From Deltaproteobacteria bacterium (GTDB lineage: Bacteria; DRYD01): a DNA stretch of 12,037 nt. Where the stretch lies: assembly GCA_028276365.1 (NCBI GenBank), contig JAPYWL010000038.1, positions 1 through 12,037 on the forward strand, read 5' to 3'. Shown in pieces: positions 1 through 6,679 of this stretch. Position 1 is the first letter of the stretch; each line of letters begins with the position of its first letter. A program made the position numbers and the translations under genes. The notes below the pieces were generated by a model. That model saw only the letters and a list, made by a program, of their open reading frames with translations, was not told where the DNA came from and did not search any database.

Positions 1-937
1 TCAAAATAATGAGTATATATTAGCTAGGAATAAAGTCAAAAATCCTGAATTAATTCAACAAAATAAAATAAGGTTAATAACTAAGATAAATACTGATAAT
101 TTAAATATAGAAAACTATTATTTACCTATTCAAAGTATAGAGCAATATTTAAATTTAGATAATGAAAACATATTATTATTAGGGAATAATGGTAATTATG
201 CAGGAGTTTTTAATATAAATACAGGAAAGTTAAAAACAATAATACAAAATAAAGAAGGTAAAAAAGGATTTAGATTTACTAATTTTGTTATAAAGGATGG
301 TAATAAAATATATGTAGAAGGTTATTTTTTTGATGAAAATCAAGTAGCAGAAGATGAAAATAATTACTGGGTAGAGTTTTATCCTGAAAAATCTGAGTTA
401 AATGCTTTTGGTAAAAAGGTAGTTAATACTACAGAAATAGTAAAGAAGTTAGGTAAAGTTAGAATGTTTTATTATGCTAAACCTGATTTAGCTGTATTTA
501 CAAGGATGTCAGGAATGTATCCTACTGAATTATGGGCTTATATAAATAATAAATTAACTAAAATAGATACCCAAGAGTATATAATAGAAATAGCTTTATC
601 TAAAAAAGCAGACGCTTTGTATCTATATAGGAAAGGAAAATTAAGTTATTTTTGTGTTTATAACTTAATAACAAAGAAAAGAGTAGATATACCAGCTTCC
701 CAAGGACGACCATTTATTTATCCTTTTATAACTCCTGATGGTAATGTTGCTGTTGTTTCTTATCTTAACTTATTTAATAAAAAAATGGACTTTTATATTG
801 GATTTAAGCAAAATGATTATAAACTGAATGAATTGGTAAGTGATGTAAAAATGGGATCTTTTAAATTAGCTGAAGACGGTTCTAAGTTTAGCTTACTTAA
901 TGAAGATGGTGTTATTATTGGAAATATAATAAAATAA
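1..937 (+). CDS. Beta-propeller-like protein, C-terminal part (5' end cut by window edge)
   Basis: The reading frame is open from base 2 to the TAA at 935-937 and gives 311 visible residues. The true start lies left of the window. The first in-frame ATG (464) is internal, because the 154 codons before it are uninterrupted and have the same composition and codon use. The protein is rich in short beta-type segments with repeated turns such as NNGNYAGVFNINTGK, TPDGNVAVVSYLN and AEDGSKFSLLNEDG. These resemble the blade hairpins of TolB/WD40-like propellers, where a PDG turn precedes a hydrophobic strand. No catalytic motif, membrane segment or cysteine cluster is visible, and the missing N-terminus may hold a signal peptide or lipobox. 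The specific role is unknown. It converges on mutS2 across a 203-bp spacer. Its coding status is fairly sure; the fold is an inference from pattern only. Confidence 0.75.
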   Translation, partial: QNNEYILARNKVKNPELIQQNKIRLITKINTDNLNIENYYLPIQSIEQYLNLDNENILLLGNNGNYAGVFNINTGKLKTIIQNKEGKKGFRFTNFVIKDGNKIYVEGYFFDENQVAEDENNYWVEFYPEKSELNAFGKKVVNTTEIVKKLGKVRMFYYAKPDLAVFTRMSGMYPTELWAYINNKLTKIDTQEYIIEIALSKKADALYLYRKGKLSYFCVYNLITKKRVDIPASQGRPFIYPFITPDGNVAVVSYLNLFNKKMDFYIGFKQNDYKLNELVSDVKMGSFKLAEDGSKFSLLNEDGVIIGNIIK

Positions 938-987
938 GTATAAACGTAGATTAATATCAATAAAAATTAGACTATTTCACATCGACG

Positions 988-1006
988 AATTTTTTTATTA
1001 AAAATT
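988..1006 (+). terminator. Possible weak AT-only hairpin between convergent genes
   Basis: The arms AATTTTT (988-994) and AAAAATT (1000-1006) pair perfectly around a 5-base loop, about 50 bases after the stop of the propeller-like gene. The stem has no G-C pair and such palindromes arise easily in AT-rich DNA, so a terminator role is only a possibility. Confidence 0.2.
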
Positions 1007-1068
1007 TATATGAAGGATTTCTTATTTTTTACCTAATTGTTATATTGGAGTAAATATATAGCATAACT

Positions 1069-1097
1069 GTTTAGCTTACCCACAGGGGAATTGAAAG
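1069..1097 (+). repeat. Solitary CRISPR-like repeat (type I-B style), no array
   Basis: This 29-bp stretch begins GTTTAGC, has a central near-palindrome TTACCC-ACA-GGGGAA (one A/G mismatch in a six-position stem), and ends AATTGAAAG. Type I-B repeats are typically 29-30 bp, start GTTT, carry a short central TACC/AGGAA palindrome and end ATTGAAAC, which forms the 8-base 5' handle of the crRNA. This copy differs from that handle only in its last base. I see no second copy where an array would place one (about 65 bp to either side), nor elsewhere in the window, and no cas gene. It may be an array remnant, a crRNA-like element or chance. It is locally GC-richer than its surroundings. Confidence 0.5.
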
Positions 1098-1140
1098 ATA
1101 ACAATAGTTAGTTAAGTTTTGATATTTTTTAATTAATAAT

Positions 1141-3627
1141 TTAATTTAATAATTCAACAATAGTTACTCCAAAACTTCCTTCTTTTTCATTAGCAAAATA
1201 AAAGTCTTTAACCATTAGATTTTTCTTTTTGAGTTCCTTTAGATAATCCCAAACCATTTTAGATAATACTTGTCCTTTGCCGTGAATTATTCTAATGGTT
1301 TTTAATTTAGTTAAAAATGCGGTTTTTATAAAATCCTCTACTTTCTTTTTAGCTTCTATATAACTATCTCCTCTTATATTTATCTCATAAATCGTATATT
1401 CTTCGTAGTTATTTTTAGGGTTATAATTTATTTTATTTTGGATTTTATTTTGTGTGGAATCTATTTTATTAGGCGTTTTAGTTGATTTTTTTATAAGTTT
1501 TAAATCATTTTTGTTAATTTCGTAGGTAATATTTTCTGATTTTACTAAGACTTTGTTTTTAGAAATATCTATAACTTCTCCTTCTAAATTTAAGGAATTT
1601 ATAAAAACGATATCTCCTATTTCTATATTGTTTTTATTTTCTGAGGTAATATTTTCTGTTAAATCTTGTGTTTTTAAAGAATCTAAATTATAATTTTTAA
1701 TTGATTTTATTAAGTTTTGAATTTTATCTATTTTGTTTTTGGATTTTAAAGAGATTAATTCTTTTTCCCAAGTACTTACAAGATTTTTAACTTCTAAATT
1801 AAAGAGCTTTTTGGCTTCATTATAAGCTTTTTCATAAGCAGTTTTAAAAGACTCACTAATTATATTTTCTTTCATTTCTTTTAGTTCTTTTAGTTTTTGT
1901 TCTAATTCTAATTCTTTTTGTTTTAAATTATTAATTAATGTGTTGTATTCATTAATTTTTTTAATATAATCGTTAAATATGTTAAGTTTATCAGATTTAT
2001 CAAGTTCTTTTAAAATATTATATGAATTTTGGATAATAGTGTTTTTAAGGCCTAATTTATTAGCTATTTCAATTCCTAAGCTATCAGAAAAAGTATCATA
2101 AATAAGTTTATATTTACTCTGTAAGTTTTGATAATCAAAATTTATTGAAGCATAAGCTATATATTGTTTGTTTTTTAAAACATATTCTTTAACTTCATCA
2201 TAATGGGTAGAAAATATGATATAGGTATTATCATATTTAAGGAGTTCTTCAATTAGAGCTATGGTTAAGGCAGCTGCTTGTAAAGGATTAGTACCACTTA
2301 CTCCTTCGTCTAATATTATTAAAACTGTTTCTTCTTTGGCTTTAGTTTCTAAATAATTTATTATTTCGTTCCAAAAGGAAACATGGGATGAAAAGGTACT
2401 AAGATTAAATTCTAAATCCTGAAAATCAATAAATTCAAAGAAGATTTTATCAAATTTTTGTAATTTACAATATTTGGCAAAAACTGGGAGATCTAAATTG
2501 TTAAAAATACTTATTAAAACTATTGATTTCATTAGAGTGGTTTTACCACTTGCATTAACTCCTGTAATTAATAATGCCTTTTTATTTAATTTAAAATCTA
2601 CTTCTACACAATTTTTTATTATCGGATTTATTAACGATTTTATTTCTATTTCAATAGATTTATTAGATTCAGTATTACATTTAGTAAAAAATGGGCTTAA
2701 TTTATAATAGTTTTCTAAAAACGATAAAACACTTATTATTTTCAATACTTTATTTAGATTATTTAAATTTTTAGTAATGTAATCATAAATAGTTATTAAT
2801 ATTTTTTGAATTTCTTCTTGTTCTAAAGAATTAAGTAATGTTAATCTATTATTATAGGGTATTATGAAGTTGGGTTCAAAAAATGCAGTTTTATGAGTAG
2901 AAGAGTAATCTTGGATTATCCCTTCCATTAAATTTATATACTGATTATTTAGTAGAATTACATATCTATTATTTCTTATTGTTATGTCTTTTGAATTTAG
3001 GTATTTTTGGTTTTCTTCTATGAATTCTTTTAGTTTTAAAGGAATAATATTATTTAGGTTTTTAATTTCATTTCTTATTTCTTTTAATTTACTTGTTGCA
3101 GTATCTTTTATATAGCCTCTTACGTCAATAGAATTATCTAAAATATAATAAAGTTCATTAAAATCAGAGCTTTTAATAAAATTATTAAAATTACTTAAAT
3201 TATTGTTTTTTTCTAATTTAGATTTTATTCTCTTTTTTAGATCTAAAAAATCTTTTAAAAAGTAAAAGAAATTAACTAAGGAATCTATTCCAAAAATACT
3301 ATATTTAGGTTTAATGTAAAATTCTAGTCTATTAAAGTCTATATATTTTGTATATTCATAATAATTATTATTTTCTATATTTAAGTTATTTGTGATAAAG
3401 AAGTTATTAAATATCCCTGCTTCATTTATATTTATACTAAAGTTTGGATTTTCTTTTAAGAATAGATAAAATTCCCAAGCTGTATCTTTAAAGTTTATCA
3501 ATATCTTCTCATTTATTATTAAATTATAAATTAAATCTAAGAAAGTAAGACAATACTTATTTGAGGTAGCTTCTAATTTAGTTTTTATTTTAGTTAATTC
3601 TTTGAATTCAAATAATCTATTTTTCAT
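1141..3627 (-). CDS. mutS2: Endonuclease MutS2 (MutS-type ATPase with C-terminal Smr domain)
   Basis: The 828-residue length is close to the usual ~780-800. MutS2 is a homodimeric DNA/ribosome-associated ATPase, linked to recombination suppression and, in Bacillus, to rescue of collided ribosomes. Order of parts: a divergent N-terminal lever/clamp region (about 1-340); a MutS ATPase with Walker A TGVNASGKTT (355-364), STFSSH segment (410-415), Walker B ending LDE (439-441) and FSTHYDE (472-478); a coiled coil rich in K/E/L (about 535-640); a KOW-like beta segment (668-712); and an Smr domain (748-828) with IIHGKG (780-785) and EGSFGVTIVEL. Two motifs are unusual: the MutS2 stretch normally read as DELGAGTDP is DEGVSGTNP, and the Smr LDLRG motif is INIRG. 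The ATG at 3625-3627 has no evident Shine-Dalgarno. The gene is divergent from mtaB. Family assignment is firm. Confidence 0.95.
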   Translation of the reverse strand: MKNRLFEFKELTKIKTKLEATSNKYCLTFLDLIYNLIINEKILINFKDTAWEFYLFLKENPNFSININEAGIFNNFFITNNLNIENNNYYEYTKYIDFNRLEFYIKPKYSIFGIDSLVNFFYFLKDFLDLKKRIKSKLEKNNNLSNFNNFIKSSDFNELYYILDNSIDVRGYIKDTATSKLKEIRNEIKNLNNIIPLKLKEFIEENQKYLNSKDITIRNNRYVILLNNQYINLMEGIIQDYSSTHKTAFFEPNFIIPYNNRLTLLNSLEQEEIQKILITIYDYITKNLNNLNKVLKIISVLSFLENYYKLSPFFTKCNTESNKSIEIEIKSLINPIIKNCVEVDFKLNKKALLITGVNASGKTTLMKSIVLISIFNNLDLPVFAKYCKLQKFDKIFFEFIDFQDLEFNLSTFSSHVSFWNEIINYLETKAKEETVLIILDEGVSGTNPLQAAALTIALIEELLKYDNTYIIFSTHYDEVKEYVLKNKQYIAYASINFDYQNLQSKYKLIYDTFSDSLGIEIANKLGLKNTIIQNSYNILKELDKSDKLNIFNDYIKKINEYNTLINNLKQKELELEQKLKELKEMKENIISESFKTAYEKAYNEAKKLFNLEVKNLVSTWEKELISLKSKNKIDKIQNLIKSIKNYNLDSLKTQDLTENITSENKNNIEIGDIVFINSLNLEGEVIDISKNKVLVKSENITYEINKNDLKLIKKSTKTPNKIDSTQNKIQNKINYNPKNNYEEYTIYEINIRGDSYIEAKKKVEDFIKTAFLTKLKTIRIIHGKGQVLSKMVWDYLKELKKKNLMVKDFYFANEKEGSFGVTIVELLN

Positions 3628-3679
3628 AATATTTATTTTAAATTATTTTTTTATTAAACCTTTATATTTTATGTTGTAT

Positions 3680-3707
3680 TTGATTTTTAAATTTAAAGAG
3701 GTAAAAT
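3680..3707 (+). promoter_or_regulatory. Candidate sigma70-type promoter for mtaB
   Basis: A -35-like TTGATT (3680-3685) and a -10-like TAAAAT (3702-3707) are separated by 16 bp, within the 108-bp spacer between divergent mutS2 and mtaB. Transcription would start near 3714, about 22 bases before the mtaB ATG. The AT-rich context makes chance matches likely. Confidence 0.35.
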
Positions 3708-3735
3708 ATAAATTTTAGTATAAAATAATATTAGG

Positions 3736-5142
3736 ATGTTGGATTATGCTATTTATTATTTAGGCTGTAGAGTAAATCAGGCTGAAGTAGAGAGTTTTGA
3801 GGATAAATTATTGGAATTTGGTCTAAAACCTTCTTTAAATGGAAAAGCAGATGTTATTATATTTAACACTTGTTCAGTTACTAATAAAGCTGAAAAAGAA
3901 TCATATAGGTTAATAAGAAGAGTATTTAAAGAAAATCCACAAGCTAAGTTATTTATAACTGGATGTATAGTCCCACTTAATAAAACACTAATAGATCAAG
4001 TTAAAGACAGAATTATTAATCAAGACCAAAATTTAGAAAAATATAAAGATAATATTTTTATTATCTCTTCTTTAAATAAAAATAAATTAATAGATATTTT
4101 AAAAGAACAGATAAAAGATAAAATTAATTTTTTAGAAGGAAATAATGGTTTACAAAATTTAAGGTTTAAGTATAATATAAAAGTTCAGGATGGATGTAAT
4201 CACTTTTGTACTTTTTGTATAATTCCTTATACTCGAGGAAGATCTAGAAGTAAACCAATTGAGCAAGTTATTAAAGAAATTGAAACTATTAAAAATAATT
4301 TGATATCTACTTCTAAAAAACTAAATAATGAGGATATAGGAATAGAAATAGATTTAGTAGGAATATGTTTAGGAGATTACGGTTTAGATATTAACACTAA
4401 TTTAGCTAAATTATTAAAAGAAATCGCTGAAGTTATAAAAAATACTAATATAATTCTAAGATTAAGTTCTTTGGATTTAGCTACGATTGATGATGATTTA
4501 ATAGAAGTTGTATATAATACTCCCAATATTGCTAAGTATTTCCATTTACCTTTACAAAGTGGTAGCAATGAAATCCTTAAATTAATGAAGAGGAATTATA
4601 CTGTGGAAAAATACCTAGAAACTATAAATAAAATAAAGCAAATTCCTGATGTGGGAATTACTACCGATATAATTGTAGGATTCCCTGGAGAACAAGATCA
4701 CCATTTTAATGAGACTCTTCAAGTTGTTGATTATGTTAAATTTCATAGGATACATATATTCCCATTTTCTTTTAGACCATATACCTATGCTTATAATAAA
4801 TTAAGATATGTAAAATTAGATCCTGATAAAATAAAAGAGCGTGAAAAAATATTAACTCAAAGAAGTTTAGACAATAGTTACAATTTTATTAAATCTAATT
4901 TAAATAAAGTTTTTAAAGTTTTAATAGAACCAAATTCCTTAGCTTATACTCATAATTTCATTAGAGTTAAAACCGATATAAATACTGATATACCTATATT
5001 AAAAAATATAATAATTAAAGGAATATATGAACAAAAAACTAATTTTTATATAGCTTTAGGTTATGAAGTTAAAAATAAAGAAGAAGTTAAAAATAAAGAA
5101 TTAGAAAAACAAGAATTTGAAAAACAGGAATTAAAAAAGTAA
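3736..5142 (+). CDS. mtaB: tRNA (N6-threonylcarbamoyladenosine-37) methylthiotransferase MtaB
   Basis: This radical-SAM enzyme adds a methylthio group to t6A37, giving ms2t6A37 in tRNAs reading ANN codons. The UPF0004 domain has three cysteines for the auxiliary [4Fe-4S] cluster: C11 (LGCRVNQAE), C46 (NTCSVTN) and C77 (TGC). The radical-SAM motif CNHFCTFC supplies C154, C158 and C161 and is followed by YTRGRSRS. NTCSVTNKAE and the GRSRS context fit MtaB rather than MiaB, which usually has NTCxVRE. Later sections include HLPLQSGSNEILKLMKR and TTDIIVGFPGE, both typical of the family. The C-terminal region (about 395-447) is TRAM-like. The last ~25 residues are a K/E-rich tail of five-residue repeats outside the conserved fold. 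The ATG is directly preceded by TTAGG with no spacer, so initiation is weakly signalled; a TTG one codon later is possible. Confidence 0.93.
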   Translation: MLDYAIYYLGCRVNQAEVESFEDKLLEFGLKPSLNGKADVIIFNTCSVTNKAEKESYRLIRRVFKENPQAKLFITGCIVPLNKTLIDQVKDRIINQDQNLEKYKDNIFIISSLNKNKLIDILKEQIKDKINFLEGNNGLQNLRFKYNIKVQDGCNHFCTFCIIPYTRGRSRSKPIEQVIKEIETIKNNLISTSKKLNNEDIGIEIDLVGICLGDYGLDINTNLAKLLKEIAEVIKNTNIILRLSSLDLATIDDDLIEVVYNTPNIAKYFHLPLQSGSNEILKLMKRNYTVEKYLETINKIKQIPDVGITTDIIVGFPGEQDHHFNETLQVVDYVKFHRIHIFPFSFRPYTYAYNKLRYVKLDPDKIKEREKILTQRSLDNSYNFIKSNLNKVFKVLIEPNSLAYTHNFIRVKTDINTDIPILKNIIIKGIYEQKTNFYIALGYEVKNKEEVKNKELEKQEFEKQELKK

Positions 5143-5172
5143 GAATTAAAAAAGTAGGAATTTAAAATTCAA
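5065..5172 (+). repeat. 15-bp tandem repeat crossing the mtaB stop codon
   Basis: Seven imperfect 15-bp units run through the 3' end of mtaB: 5065-5079, (GAA at 5080-5082), 5083-5097, 5098-5112, 5113-5127, 5128-5142, 5143-5157 and 5158-5172. Each starts GAA(G/T)T. The first two are identical (GAAGTTAAAAATAAA), and units five and six differ only in the last base (TAA versus TAG). In protein they read EVKNK, E, EVKNK, ELEKQ, EFEKQ, ELKK-stop. The fifth unit contains the actual stop, the sixth carries another in-frame stop, and the seventh reads EFKIQ. The array therefore continues past the coding end in the same frame. Confidence 0.85.
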
Positions 5173-5250
5173 GATGTAATAACATTTAGTTAGTGTAAGT
5201 TAAAAATGAGAGGTTAAAGAATTTATAAATTAAATATTGTAAAGTAAAAC

Positions 5251-5256
5251 AAGGAG
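5251..5256 (+). promoter_or_regulatory. Shine-Dalgarno site that fixes the accC start
   Basis: AAGGAG lies 9 bases before the ATG at 5266. A TTG at 5257 is also in frame, but it directly abuts this site with no spacer, so the ATG is preferred. Confidence 0.8.
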
Positions 5257-5265
5257 TTGTATATT

Positions 5266-6621
5266 ATGGATAAAATAAAAAAGGTTTTAATAGCTAATAG
5301 AGGGGAAATAGCTTTAAGGATTATAAGAACATTAAAAGAATTAGATATAAAGAGTGTAGCTATTTATTCAGAAGTGGATAAAGATTCTTTACATGTTAAA
5401 TTTGCAGATGAAGCTGTTTGTATAGGCAAAGATGAGGTAAGCAGTTCTTATCTAAATATCCCTAATATAATAAGTGCGGCGTTATTAACTAATAGTGATG
5501 CTATTCATCCTGGGTATGGGTTTTTATCTGAGAATTATAAGTTTGCTGAGATTTGTAGATCTCATGATTTAATATTTATTGGACCAAGTAGTGAAAGTAT
5601 AAGAGATATGGGAGATAAAATTAAGGCTAAGGAAATTGCTAAAAAGCTGAATGTCCCTACTATTCCTTCTACAGATGCGATAAGAGATATAGATCAAGCA
5701 AAGAAATTTATTAATAAATATGGGTTACCGGTGATAATAAAGGCTGCTGGTGGCGGCGGCGGCAGAGGAATGAGAATTATTTATAATATAAATGAATTAG
5801 AAACTAAATTTATTCAAGCTACTAATGAGGCTAAAAATTTCTTTAATAATCCTGATGTATATATAGAAAAACTTATTACTAATCCTAAGCATATAGAAGT
5901 ACAAATAATAGGCGATAAAAAGAGACCTTATCATCTTTATGAAAGGGATTGCTCTGTTCAAAGAAGGCAACAAAAGATAATAGAAGAAGCTAATTCTTTA
6001 ATACCTGATAATATTAGGCAATCTATATTAAACGATGCTCTTAAAATAGCTGAATATATGAAATACTATTCAGCTGGAACTATTGAATTTTTATATGATT
6101 TAGATACTAATGAATACTATTTCATGGAAATGAATACTAGAATCCAAGTGGAACACCCTGCTACTGAAATGATAACTAATACTGATATAGTTAAATTACA
6201 ATTATTAGTAGCTGATGGCTATAGCTTAGATGAATTTAATTTAGATAATATAAAAGTAGATGGATATGCTATAGAAGTTAGGATATATGCTGAAGATTCT
6301 GTAAGATTAGCACCTTCTATTGGAACTATTACTAAAGTTTATTTCCCTAATTTTACTAATGTTAGGGTTGATACTGCTGTTGTTAATGGATATAATGTAA
6401 CTCAATTTTATGATAATATGATAGCTAAACTAATAGTTAAGGGTAAAAATAGGCTCGATGCTATTAAAAGGCTTAATATATATCTTGATCAAGTTATAAT
6501 AGAAGGGGTTAAAACTAATATAGAATTCCTTAAAAAAATTATAAATGATCCTAATTATATAGATTATAAGTATAATACTTTAACTCTTGATAATATGTTA
6601 AAAGAAGTTGTTAAGGTTTAG
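5266..6621 (+). CDS. accC: Biotin carboxylase (acetyl-CoA carboxylase subunit, AccC-type)
   Basis: This ATP-grasp enzyme carboxylates biotin on a carrier protein using ATP and bicarbonate. From the ATG at 5266 the protein has 451 residues, against 449 for E. coli AccC. Visible parts: the N-terminal Rossmann-like domain with LIANRGEIALRIIR (8-21); IHPGYGFLSEN (80-90); a glycine-rich ATP loop GGGGGRGM (162-169) following K159; H209-E211 (KHIEVQ); YERDCSVQRRQQKIIEEA (225-242); and the active site MEMNTRIQVEHP, with E288, N290, R292 and E296 at the E. coli numbers. The usual GHAIECR reads GYAIEVR. The glycine loop uses four consecutive GGC codons, a local GC peak. No biotin carrier gene (accB) or carboxyltransferase lies beside it, so a role as the biotin carboxylase subunit of pyruvate carboxylase or another acyl-CoA carboxylase cannot be excluded. 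Confidence 0.93.
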   Translation: MDKIKKVLIANRGEIALRIIRTLKELDIKSVAIYSEVDKDSLHVKFADEAVCIGKDEVSSSYLNIPNIISAALLTNSDAIHPGYGFLSENYKFAEICRSHDLIFIGPSSESIRDMGDKIKAKEIAKKLNVPTIPSTDAIRDIDQAKKFINKYGLPVIIKAAGGGGGRGMRIIYNINELETKFIQATNEAKNFFNNPDVYIEKLITNPKHIEVQIIGDKKRPYHLYERDCSVQRRQQKIIEEANSLIPDNIRQSILNDALKIAEYMKYYSAGTIEFLYDLDTNEYYFMEMNTRIQVEHPATEMITNTDIVKLQLLVADGYSLDEFNLDNIKVDGYAIEVRIYAEDSVRLAPSIGTITKVYFPNFTNVRVDTAVVNGYNVTQFYDNMIAKLIVKGKNRLDAIKRLNIYLDQVIIEGVKTNIEFLKKIINDPNYIDYKYNTLTLDNMLKEVVKV

Positions 6622-6679
6622 TTTTGTTTATTTTTAGATTATAATTTTAATGAAATAAGTTTAATGAAGGGGCAAGGTT

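Noticed and set aside
464-937. A 157-residue gene starting at ATG 464
   Set aside because: The same frame is open without interruption back to base 2, so 464 is an internal Met of a longer gene cut by the window edge.
938-1140. A full CRISPR array or tRNA in the convergent spacer
   Set aside because: Only one repeat-like unit is present. No cloverleaf, and no second unit at array spacing, could be found.
2474-2707. A 77-codon ORF on the + strand inside mutS2
   Set aside because: It lies opposite the strongly conserved MutS ATPase region and has no ribosome-binding site or recognisable product.
4377-4568. A 63-codon ORF on the - strand inside mtaB
   Set aside because: It is antisense to conserved radical-SAM sequence and has no independent support.
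5257-5265. TTG at 5257 as the accC start
   Set aside because: The AAGGAG site ends at 5256, leaving no spacer; ATG 5266 has proper spacing and gives the usual N-terminus.
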